Positions 7,826 to 15,407 of a stretch of 18,843 nt of DNA are shown one piece after another. The stretch covers positions 1 to 18,843 of the forward strand of contig JAIOSX010000141.1 of assembly GCA_021107345.1 (NCBI GenBank), read 5' to 3'. The number at the start of each line of letters is the position of its first letter. The first letter of the stretch is position 1. A program made the translations under genes and the position numbers. Under the pieces are notes generated by a model, which was not told the DNA's origin, made no database searches, and saw only the letters and a list, made by a program, of their open reading frames with translations. Source of the stretch: Candidatus Aegiribacteria sp. Lineage in GTDB: Bacteria; Fermentibacterota; Fermentibacteria; Fermentibacterales; Fermentibacteraceae.

Positions 7826-10800
7826 TCAGGTCTGTTCTGCAGTATTCATCGGATCCCAGTCCGGTGGCCATGGTAGAACGGAAGGGTCGGTTCCGTTCTC
7901 TATTAGAAGTTTGCGAAGTCTGGTGAAGTTCTCGTCGATATCGAATGAGAATCCGTATTTTATTATCTGATCGTAGCCTTGTTCGTACAGTTCAAGAGCA
8001 CCTTCGATATCACCCTTCAGTGCCGTGATCCTTCCCAGAAGGATTATGGCCCGGACCTCGGTACGTTTTTGTTTAATCCTCCTGGATATGTCAATGGATT
8101 CCTGAATGTCTGAGTATGCGGTATCAAGATCTCCCCGAGACATGTTCATCTCTCCTATGATGTTGAGTGTCCCGGCCTGAAGTTGGAAACTGTCTATGTC
8201 CCTGAAGATATCAAGGGCTCTGTACAGGTTCTCAGCCGCCGTCTCAAAATGCCCCCTGTCGGATTCGATCAGACCTATGTTACCCAGGGCAATACCAACG
8301 GCTTTCCTGTCCCCTACCTCCCTGTTTATAGTCAGAGCCATTCGGAACCATTCAAGTGAAGCATCTTCATTGTCCGATAGATTCCCGAGGCCGTTGAGAA
8401 TATAACCTTCCGCCCTTCTGTTACCGACTTCCCGGTGTATCTTCAGGGCCTGCAGGTAATGGTTTTCAGCCTCTTCGGTACGACCCTGATGCCGCAGCAG
8501 AAGAGCCAGATTGCCAAGAACATTGCCTTCACCCTTCCTGTCACCTAATTTTCTGAGTATCCCAAGTGTCCTTTCGTAGCATTCTTTTGCCTTGTCGATA
8601 TGTCCGGAACCCCTGTGAAGTATCCCTATATTACCCAGTATCAACGCCTGGCTTTCAAGGTTCTCCTCTCTTTCAGCAGCTTCCAGACCCTTCTCGTAGA
8701 GGGAGAAGGCTTCATCTATCCTTCCGGTGCTGCTGCAGTAATGTGCCTGTATGATAAGCAGACTGCCGGACCTGTCTTCCCAGCATTCATCCTCACACAT
8801 CTTCTTGAGCAGCTCGAGGTTTTCCCCCTGTTCCCTATGTCTGCCCAGTTTGGACAGGGTTCTATTCCTTATGCAGAGAACATGATTCAGCAGCTGCGGT
8901 CTCCTGCCCTTTGTACTGTTCTTCATAAGCATGGACTGGAGTTTGTCGGTCCACTGAAGGCAATCATGAAGTCTGCAGTTCTTTTCCGCCTGAACCAGTG
9001 CCTTCCATCCCCATTCAGAGGCTTCGGAGTGCTTGCCGGAGCTTTCCATATGAAATGCTATCTTACCGGCCACTTTGTCGGGATCATCGGTGTTCCTGCT
9101 TAATATCACATCAGCCGCCTTTATATGCAGTTTCTTCAGCTCCCGTTCAAGCAGCATGCCGTACGCTGCGTCTCTGTACAGAGCATGGTTGAAGGCGTAT
9201 GTGGTTTCTTTCGTTCTGGTCCAGAGCTGTTCGCTGACACCTTGCCACATCAGAGAGTCTGTGTTCCTTTCTTCGGAAATATCAGAAAGCACATTGAGGT
9301 CGAATTCCTGACCAAGAACCGAAGCCGTCTGAACCAGCTTCTTCAGCCTGATGTGCAGCCTGTCCATTCTGGCGACCAGTATTGACAGGATACTCGACGG
9401 AACTTCCAGGTTACGCGATACAAGCCTCCAGCCCTCTCTCCTGTGCTCCACGAATCCTGCATTCTTAAGGTAAACGCAGAACTGATCGATATAGAAGGGA
9501 TTTCCCTGGGTCCTTTCCTGAATGAAAGCGGTGAGATCAGTTCCTGGATTATGGGATAAATGCTTGAATACAATAGATCTGGAAGCTTCTTCATCGACAG
9601 GTTTCAGATCAATGAATGCGTAATCCATCCTGTGTTCGATTCCGGTTTCCGGTTTTGAGCCGTCATCCATGTATCTGCTGGAAATTAACAGTGCCACCGG
9701 ATACTTCGCAAGCTCGCCGGAAATGATGCCAAGCAACCTCTTTGAATCATCGTCCATCCACTGAAGATCCTCTATGACAAGGATAAGAGGCTGTATAGAC
9801 GACAGCGCTCCTATCAGGGTTCCTGTGGCTATGGCTATATTTTCGAACCTCTCCCCGGGATCAAGTTTTTCGAAGGTTGAACCTTCCCGGAAGTGCCCCA
9901 GTACAGAACCTATAATCGATTGAGACATGCGCAGATTCTCCGCCAGGTAAGTCGCATATTTGGATCCGCTGTTTTCAAGCCTTACTGCCAGAGATTCCAG
10001 CCCTTCTTCGAATAATCTTCGATTCGCCTCTGTTGGTCTTGAACTCGACTGACTGAAATAATCCCTGAAGAAGTATTCGATAGGATTGAGACTGCTTCTC
10101 AGTATATCATCACATCGCAGAACGAATGTCTGGGATGGTCCGTCATGTTCCAGTGCAGCTTCATGAATAAGCCTTGATTTACCGATGCCTGCCACGCCGT
10201 ATATGGTGGTTATACCGGCGAAAGCTCCGTGATTCAGAGCATACAACCGCCTTCGAATGAAACGCAGTTCGGAGGAGCGCCCCAGCATCTCTCCCTGAAA
10301 TATCCGCCTGATACCGGAATCCTGGCAGCGAAGAAGGCTGAGAGTCATGGTGTCCTCCTTCTTGCCCTTCAACGCGCAGCAGGTTCTGTCACCCCAGACG
10401 AACTCAGTCTCGATTCTGCCTGCTATCTCTTCCAATACCAGCGCGTCGCCCCATCCGGCCTTGAATACCAGCCTTGCGGACGTATTGATCGTGTCTCCGT
10501 AAACAGTGTACGTACATCTCCTGGAATTGCCGGTCATACCTGCGTATACCGTGCCCGAAGCTATCCCGCACCTCATGTATTCACTGAATGATTTCCTCAG
10601 ATCGCAGGCGAATCGGCATCCCCTGGACTCATTGTTCTCCCACGATACAGGCGCACCGAAGAGAATGGTGATTACCGGTTTTGAGGATGTGAAGTAAAGT
10701 CCGCTTACATACCCTCCATAGTAGGCTGCCTTTTCCAGAACAGTCCGGATAGAGTTGTTTATTTTCTCAGCCGGGGATTTGCGTAAGGCTACGAAAACAG

Positions 10801-11479
10801 TGGTTATGTCACGGAATTCGCCTGTGAGCCTGCTCGACAGTACGAGATCAGGTACGAAGCGTTCCGCAACGCTCTTCCTTATTCGGCCGGTATTAACATG
10901 GCTTCCAGGGTCTGTATCTTCTGAACAGGAACCCGCTGCCACACCGCTGCCTTCATCTATGTCAGGAAAACTGTCATCGATATGCAAGCTGATAGGGCTG
11001 CTTGCTGATAAAAGGGAAGCACCCTTTGAGATTGCATCACCCTTTAGATAGTAAATCAACATTCTCTTCCCGATGATCCCCCACTCTATGGAGCCTCCTG
11101 TAAGCGCAAGCCTTGCTGAAACCTCCCAGTTACCGAACTTTGTTCTATGAATAAGGTTCTTCCTGAAATAGAGGTCCAGAGATTCCGCCGCATCCAGTGC
11201 GTTCTGAGGCCGATCTATCGGGAATACAGCTATTACCGCGTCTCCCTCGAATTGAGCTATCATACCTCCCCGAATGTATATCTCCCTCACAGCTCTGGAG
11301 AAGACCCTCCCCAGGATACAGGAGAGTACTTCCGCTCCTGCCTTTCCGTGGGTCATGAGCTCCTCGGTCATTGATGTAAAACCGGTGATGTCAACAAGAA
11401 GAACGCAGTTAGTTGTGCTGTCTTCTGTTCTGCCCTCGAGAAAGAGCTTCTGAATATGGCGGGGGATTACATTAAGCAG
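7826..11479 (-). CDS. Soluble adenylyl cyclase-like protein: two class III cyclase domains, AAA/STAND ATPase, TPR repeats
   Basis: Predicted to make cAMP (or cGMP) under control of an ATPase-TPR sensor. Numbering is from a CTG start (1217 residues). C1 (about 24-160) has both metal-binding aspartates: D30 in VLLVDITGFTS and D80 in FEGDAVIAVF. C2 (about 222-384) lacks both aspartates but keeps the transition-state pair N332/R336 (YGDTINTSAR) and T323, the usual adenine-contact position. A P-loop ATPase follows: Walker A GVAGIGKS (428-435), Walker B LILVIEDLQW (565-574). About eight TPR-like helical repeats fill roughly 880-1180. The order C1-C2-ATPase-TPR is that of animal ADCY10. The first ATG (11371) lies inside the first metal motif and would remove D30. 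The frame is open upstream to a TAA at 11482, and CTG at 11479 has AGGAG six bases upstream. No signal peptide or membrane segment is visible, so it is probably cytoplasmic. Confidence 0.9.
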   Translation of the reverse strand: MLNVIPRHIQKLFLEGRTEDSTTNCVLLVDITGFTSMTEELMTHGKAGAEVLSCILGRVFSRAVREIYIRGGMIAQFEGDAVIAVFPIDRPQNALDAAESLDLYFRKNLIHRTKFGNWEVSARLALTGGSIEWGIIGKRMLIYYLKGDAISKGASLLSASSPISLHIDDSFPDIDEGSGVAAGSCSEDTDPGSHVNTGRIRKSVAERFVPDLVLSSRLTGEFRDITTVFVALRKSPAEKINNSIRTVLEKAAYYGGYVSGLYFTSSKPVITILFGAPVSWENNESRGCRFACDLRKSFSEYMRCGIASGTVYAGMTGNSRRCTYTVYGDTINTSARLVFKAGWGDALVLEEIAGRIETEFVWGDRTCCALKGKKEDTMTLSLLRCQDSGIRRIFQGEMLGRSSELRFIRRRLYALNHGAFAGITTIYGVAGIGKSRLIHEAALEHDGPSQTFVLRCDDILRSSLNPIEYFFRDYFSQSSSRPTEANRRLFEEGLESLAVRLENSGSKYATYLAENLRMSQSIIGSVLGHFREGSTFEKLDPGERFENIAIATGTLIGALSSIQPLILVIEDLQWMDDDSKRLLGIISGELAKYPVALLISSRYMDDGSKPETGIEHRMDYAFIDLKPVDEEASRSIVFKHLSHNPGTDLTAFIQERTQGNPFYIDQFCVYLKNAGFVEHRREGWRLVSRNLEVPSSILSILVARMDRLHIRLKKLVQTASVLGQEFDLNVLSDISEERNTDSLMWQGVSEQLWTRTKETTYAFNHALYRDAAYGMLLERELKKLHIKAADVILSRNTDDPDKVAGKIAFHMESSGKHSEASEWGWKALVQAEKNCRLHDCLQWTDKLQSMLMKNSTKGRRPQLLNHVLCIRNRTLSKLGRHREQGENLELLKKMCEDECWEDRSGSLLIIQAHYCSSTGRIDEAFSLYEKGLEAAEREENLESQALILGNIGILHRGSGHIDKAKECYERTLGILRKLGDRKGEGNVLGNLALLLRHQGRTEEAENHYLQALKIHREVGNRRAEGYILNGLGNLSDNEDASLEWFRMALTINREVGDRKAVGIALGNIGLIESDRGHFETAAENLYRALDIFRDIDSFQLQAGTLNIIGEMNMSRGDLDTAYSDIQESIDISRRIKQKRTEVRAIILLGRITALKGDIEGALELYEQGYDQIIKYGFSFDIDENFTRLRKLLIENGTDPSVLPWPPDWDPMNTAEQT

Positions 11480-11626
11480 TTAGCTCTCCTATTGTCTGCG
11501 TGATTGCGGCTGGATTCGCCATAGTCAAATTCGGCAGGTAGCCTGGTTGGTATCGGGTTCCCCGCATGAGGGAGAAAAAATCGTAAGAATGATGAAAAGC
11601 AGTCCGGGAACACGATAATACTTCAT
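11472..11626 (-). pseudogene. Small lipoprotein gene, apparently frameshifted at a G4 run
   Basis: An ATG at 11626 follows AGGAG at a four-base spacing. The reading starts MKYYRVPGLLFIILTIFSPSCG, a lipoprotein signal with a plausible lipobox (SPSC, Cys21). In the given sequence the frame closes at a TGA (11527-11525) after 33 residues. One extra G in the run of four G residues (11563-11560), right after the lipobox, would switch to a frame that stays open to a TAA at 11474. That gives a 51-residue lipoprotein whose tail includes NLTMANPAAITQTIGELTA and which overlaps the cyclase CTG start by eight bases. It is either a real small lipoprotein with an indel (biological or sequencing) or a 33-residue peptide. 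I do not recognise a family. Confidence 0.5.
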
Positions 11627-11638
11627 ATTACTCCTGCT

Positions 11639-11666
11639 CGATTAGTCACTCTTGCAGTACAGTCAA
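11639..11666 (-). promoter_or_regulatory. Candidate promoter for the small lipoprotein and cyclase genes
   Basis: TTGACT (11666-11661) is followed after 16 bases by TAATCG (11644-11639). The -35 is good and the -10 poor. It lies directly upstream of the lipoprotein Shine-Dalgarno, and downstream of the hairpin that closes the neighbouring gene, so some promoter is expected in this stretch. Confidence 0.25.
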
Positions 11667-11734
11667 ACCATGCTTGCCCGCACAATATGCAGAAGATATT
11701 CATATGAAGGTAGTGTGTTTGGAGTCGGAAGTAT

Positions 11735-11765
11735 GAAGAAGGCGGAGATGAACTCCGCCTTCTTC
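11735..11765 (-). terminator. Strong hairpin terminator after the frameshifted secreted-protein gene
   Basis: A perfect 13-bp stem (GAAGAAGGCGGAG with its complement) closes a five-base loop, 22 bases past the stop codon of the minus-strand gene ending at 11788. On the minus strand the stem is followed by TTCATAC rather than a long T run, so termination may be imperfect. Its position between two same-strand transcription units supports the role. Confidence 0.65.
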
Positions 11766-11787
11766 TGAGTACCTGTATGTTTTTTAG

Positions 11788-12617
11788 CTAGAAGCTGGTC
11801 TTGATCTCACCCCAGGTTGTTTCATCGAGAGCTCCGGGACTCCAGTCAATATCCAGTTTGTAAAGATCTTCGTTCTGGGAATAGACCCAGAGATACTGAC
11901 CGTCCCAGTCAATTCCTCCGTTAGTCGTGTCTTCAATGAACTCACATGACCATACGGGGGTCATGTTGACACTTCCATCAGCGTTGATATAGAAGATGAA
12001 GATATTATCCTCACCGGTAAGACTGCAGCACATGAAGAGATTGTCACCGTAGACAGCCATTCCGTAAACGCTTGCCCATGCTGCTGTCGTCCAGGTGACA
12101 GAGGCTTCAGTACCTGTGTAAGAACCCCAGGCGATTTCCGTACCGCTATTTCCTGAACAGTAAAGCATATCGTGTCCTGCACCCATACCCATTATTTTTA
12201 CTGGCCAGGCGGCAGGACCGGGGATAAATTTAACAAAAGCTCCTACATCATCAAAAACACCGATGCTATTGGTAACATAATCACCAAAAAAGAACTGGTT
12301 TCCGCTGGTATATTCACAGAAAGCCTGATCATCGGCATCGACACCATCGGTTATGGCCCATGTATTACCGGTGGCAATACCAATTGACACGTCATACTCG
12401 ATGTTTTCAGCCAAACTATAATCAGCAATCCAGACGGTGTAGGAACGTCGTCCTTAATTGCCATACCGAGAGCACCACCTAAACCAACAATGATGGTATT
12501 TTCAACTGTGTAAGTACCTTTTACAGTAGCTGGAGGATTAGAACCCGATTCTACCGTTCTGGTCGTAGCAAAAGCTGAGAGAGCGATACACAGCAATAAC
12601 ACTGCTACTTTCTTCAT
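11788..12617 (-). pseudogene. Secreted beta-propeller-like protein, broken by a -1 frameshift
   Basis: The N-terminal part (from ATG 12617, AAGGAG five bases upstream) reads MKKVAVLLLCIALSAFATTRTVESG, a signal peptide plus the start of a mature protein. The frame loses coding character near codon 60 (12440-12438). From about 12438 to the TAG at 11788 a different frame continues with VWIADYSLAENIEYDV and a beta-rich, Trp/Tyr/Gly-rich sequence containing blade-like units such as GGIDWDGQYLWVYS. One missing base between about 12430 and 12460 explains the break. The repaired product would be about 276 residues, nearly the length of the 282-residue protein at 12850. Both end in WGxIKTxF (here WGEIKTSF). 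It has an intact promoter, ribosome-binding site and terminator, which argues for a recent mutation or a sequencing error. Function unknown; probably a secreted repeat protein. Confidence 0.75.
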
Positions 12618-12667
12618 TTTTACTCCTTTTATGAGTTAGAGTTGAACACTGACTTCTAATGAAATAT

Positions 12668-12696
12668 TACATAATACCGATAGTATGATCTGTCAA
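12668..12696 (-). promoter_or_regulatory. Promoter of the frameshifted secreted-protein gene
   Basis: A perfect TTGACA (12696-12691), a 17-base spacer and TATGTA (12673-12668) lie about 50 bases before the ATG at 12617. The surrounding 12618-12849 region is AT-rich and holds the divergent promoters of the two related secreted proteins. I see no clear operator repeat in it. Confidence 0.55.
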
Positions 12697-12764
12697 CTTA
12701 CTGGTGCTGTTCTTCATGCCCATTACGTTTTTTTTCGATTCATTTTCTCACTTCAGAAAGTCCC

Positions 12765-12793
12765 TTGACTATCCGGGGTAAAAGTGATATTTA
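12765..12793 (+). promoter_or_regulatory. Promoter of the intact secreted beta-propeller-like gene
   Basis: TTGACT (12765-12770), a 17-base spacer and TATTTA (12788-12793) lie about 55 bases upstream of the ATG at 12850. This is the same geometry as the divergent promoter on the other strand, so the two paralogues may be expressed similarly. Confidence 0.5.
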
Positions 12794-12849
12794 GAATAAT
12801 GTATGTGTTAATTTATGAAACTAGAAACATTAACTGATAAGGAGTAAGC

Positions 12850-13698
12850 ATGCGTTGTATAATTGTTTTGCTTGCATTGGTATTTGTCGCTTTTGCCAGC
12901 GGCGTAACCACAGATGGAGATTTCTGCGGCAGGTCCTCCGATGAAACTGTTACTGATGGCTTTCTCGATGAACTGGACTATATCGATCTGGAACTACTTG
13001 GAGGTTCACCAAGGTGTGTCGGTGTCGGTTTTGACGGAGCCAACTTCTGGGTAACCGACGCGCAGGATGCCGGCGGACCTCTCTGGCTCCATATCATCGA
13101 TGGCAGTACTCACACTCTTATTACTACCGTCGATCAGTACGAGACTGAAGGTTGGGGTCTCCGTGACCTTTGCTGTGACGGCAGTTACATATTCGGCAGC
13201 CAGGATAACGAAGTGGATTACTATGATATTGGTACATACGCGTATGTCGGATCCTACACATGCGACGCTGTCAGCCCCAATCGAGCACAGGCATGGGACG
13301 GAACGAATTTCTACACCGGCAGCCAAACTACCGATATATATAAAGTAACCTGGGATGGGGTTTCAGGCAGCACTGCAACCTACACTACCTGGTCATCAGC
13401 TGTAGGAAATGCTAAAACTTACGGCGCCGCCTGGGATTATACCAATAATTGTCTCTGGGTATCCACAAACGCTGGAGACAACATGCTCTATCAGATCGAC
13501 AGTAACGGAGACCTGATCGCTGCTCACTTTTACTCTAACGAGTATGCAGGTGGCTGTACTATGGGAAGCTACAGCGGGTCATTTGAGAATCAGTTATGGA
13601 CTCTCGAGCAGGGCACTCCGGACGCTCTGCGCTGCTATGAGACCGCTCCTCTTGCCCTTGAGTCAAATTCGTGGGGCGGTATCAAAACTCTGTTCTAG
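12850..13698 (+). CDS. Secreted beta-propeller-like protein with C-terminal WGxIKTxF motif
   Basis: This 282-residue protein has a signal peptide (MRCIIVLLALVFVAFASG) and a mature part built from repeated blade-like units: FDGANFWVTD (about 61-70), CDGSYIFGSQ (109-118), WDGTNFYTGSQ (149-159) and WDYTNNCLWVST (195-206). The spacing of these DG-N/Y-F/W-aromatic units fits a small beta-propeller or related all-beta fold. Several cysteines are present. The C-terminus is SNSWGGIKTLF, matching the ending of the paralogue at 11788-12617. The start has AAGGAG five bases upstream and a good promoter. A strong terminator follows, so it is a single-gene unit. Catalytic residues are not evident; a binding or surface role is more likely than an enzyme. 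It is probably exported, and the C-terminal motif may be a sorting or fold-closing element (inference). Confidence 0.85.
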   Translation: MRCIIVLLALVFVAFASGVTTDGDFCGRSSDETVTDGFLDELDYIDLELLGGSPRCVGVGFDGANFWVTDAQDAGGPLWLHIIDGSTHTLITTVDQYETEGWGLRDLCCDGSYIFGSQDNEVDYYDIGTYAYVGSYTCDAVSPNRAQAWDGTNFYTGSQTTDIYKVTWDGVSGSTATYTTWSSAVGNAKTYGAAWDYTNNCLWVSTNAGDNMLYQIDSNGDLIAAHFYSNEYAGGCTMGSYSGSFENQLWTLEQGTPDALRCYETAPLALESNSWGGIKTLF

Positions 13699-13719
13699 AA
13701 GCTCAGCAATCATGAATCA

Positions 13720-13753
13720 GGGAGGATCCGAAGATCCTCCCTTTCTTATTATT
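13720..13753 (+). terminator. Intrinsic terminator after the secreted beta-propeller-like gene
   Basis: GGGAGGATC pairs with GATCCTCCC across a CGAA tetraloop (13720-13741), then TTTCTTATTATT. A GC-rich 9-bp stem plus a T-rich tail is a convincing terminator. The next gene starts only about 25 bases later, so it must rely on read-through or on a promoter within or before the hairpin. Confidence 0.85.
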
Positions 13754-13778
13754 ACCTCAGCATGAAAGGATATTCGAT

Positions 13779-15377
13779 CTGAAACAGTTGTATTTTACCG
13801 GAGCAGTGCTGTTTTCTCTCTGTGTCGTATCTACCGTAGCCTGTGGAACTGCGTCTGAGGCAGACACATGGCTTATCTCAATCGATAGCAGTACAATATC
13901 GGTAGCTGAGGCGGGAAACGCATGGCTTATGCTTTCCTCTGAACAACAGAATTACTTCATTCAGAGGGGTGATCATGTTAACGAATTCATAGTCTCCCTG
14001 GCGAGGAAGCAGATGATTATAAGGGAGATTCAGCGGCTCAACTACCTCGAGAGACCTGATATTATCGCTCTTGGTAATGCCTGGATACGCGGACAAACCT
14101 CCTTACTGGCACGGGAAAGCATTATAGCTGTTGCCGAAGAGTCCATAACCGATGAGGATATCGATTACTTCAAGGATCATATGGGAACAACGGTCTGGTA
14201 TACCCTATGGTCAGGATCTGCAAGAGAGATACGGTCAGGTCCCGAGCATTTGCCGGAACTGCCGCGTGAACTTGCTGTTCATCTGGATTCCATGAATCCC
14301 GGAGATGAACTACCCCTTTCGGATGGAACTCTGATAAGATTCGATTCTGTCGTGGTAACTGATCCGGTACTGGTCAGCGAAACTCTGGCAAATTCGGAGA
14401 GGGTAACTGCCCTTGCTTTCCGGAGATTTTCAGCCGCAAGAGGAAATGCTGATTTCGAGAGAATTACTGATTCAATCCTCGCTGCCTCAGAGCCAGTAAT
14501 TAGTAATACTGCCATTAATAACCTTGCTCTTTACTATTCCGGTCTTGAAGACCTCCTCCCGGAGGATTCAATTGTTGTTTCTAGCCATGGTATTATGACA
14601 GCTTCAGATTTCGTGCAGGAGATTGAGTATCAGAGTGATTTTATGCCTGTTCAACCCTCAGACATTATCTGGCTGGGATGGTTTATCGAAATTACTCTTT
14701 TGAACGATGCTCTTATGAATTACTTTATGGAAGTTAATCCGGAAGCATATAGAGATCTGTTAACAGAGAGAGATGCCTGGATGCTTGGCATCGCTTCGGA
14801 TAAACTTTTCGCGGATGAGGTGTACAGCACCATCAGAATAACCCCCGAGCTGTTGCGTGATGAATTCGATAATCTGACTGAAATTCCGATCATTCCGGAG
14901 AAACGAAGTATTCAGTGTGTACTGATTCAGAGCGATGATGCTATGGCATACGAAAGAACACTATCAGAAGGAAATTCTGTTGATTCAATAATCTCCGGCT
15001 GTGATTTCTGGATACATTTGTCAGAAGACGATCCCCCTTCAAACATTACACGCCCTCTTCTCAGGGAAGATATTCCCGGATTCAGGGGAGAAGATGTCTT
15101 CGCTGCGCTGCCCGGAGATACCGTTACCTGGTCAAGCTTGTCTTCTCTGTTTGAGAACATCACATATATGGCTTTCAGACTTGTGCAAATCGTTCCCCCG
15201 CACGAAGCGACTTATGAGGAACTTGAGGAGGATCTTCATCTGATAGTCAGAGCAAGACTCGCAGAAGATCGGACCAGAGAGTGGCTCACAGAACTGGGTG
15301 AGAAGTATTCCCTCTTCATCAACGAAGATATTCTGACATCTCTTCCATCTGATCCGGCGTTATGGCTAACTCATTGA
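13779..15377 (+). CDS. PpiC/SurA-like peptidyl-prolyl isomerase lipoprotein
   Basis: It resembles SurA/PpiC-type periplasmic foldases: an N-terminal helical SurA_N-like part (about 30-130, ending in helices such as LARKQMIIREIQRLNYLERPD) and two degenerate parvulin-like segments. The first has ELPLSDGTLIRFDSVVV around 190-207; the second, about 390-480, has DVFAALPGDTVTW and AFRLVQIVPPHEATYEELEEDL. A closing helix follows. From CTG at 13779 the protein starts MKQLYFTGAVLFSLCVVSTVAC, a lipoprotein signal with lipobox TVAC and Cys22. AAAGGA lies eight bases before this CTG. The alternative TTG at 13788 lacks a Shine-Dalgarno sequence and would remove the lysine. The mature protein is probably anchored to an envelope membrane facing the periplasm. 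Isomerase activity is uncertain because the parvulin motifs are weak. Confidence 0.8.
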   Translation: MKQLYFTGAVLFSLCVVSTVACGTASEADTWLISIDSSTISVAEAGNAWLMLSSEQQNYFIQRGDHVNEFIVSLARKQMIIREIQRLNYLERPDIIALGNAWIRGQTSLLARESIIAVAEESITDEDIDYFKDHMGTTVWYTLWSGSAREIRSGPEHLPELPRELAVHLDSMNPGDELPLSDGTLIRFDSVVVTDPVLVSETLANSERVTALAFRRFSAARGNADFERITDSILAASEPVISNTAINNLALYYSGLEDLLPEDSIVVSSHGIMTASDFVQEIEYQSDFMPVQPSDIIWLGWFIEITLLNDALMNYFMEVNPEAYRDLLTERDAWMLGIASDKLFADEVYSTIRITPELLRDEFDNLTEIPIIPEKRSIQCVLIQSDDAMAYERTLSEGNSVDSIISGCDFWIHLSEDDPPSNITRPLLREDIPGFRGEDVFAALPGDTVTWSSLSSLFENITYMAFRLVQIVPPHEATYEELEEDLHLIVRARLAEDRTREWLTELGEKYSLFINEDILTSLPSDPALWLTH

Positions 15378-15407
15378 TACATCGTTCAGTGAAATATACA
15401 GTCCTGG

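Noticed and set aside
5355..11479. Caspase plus cyclase as an anti-phage defence system (CBASS-like or similar)
   Set aside because: The nucleotide enzyme is a class III cyclase, not a CD-NTase, and the caspase-like protein has a signal peptide. There is no defence-island context, only pheST-uvrB downstream.
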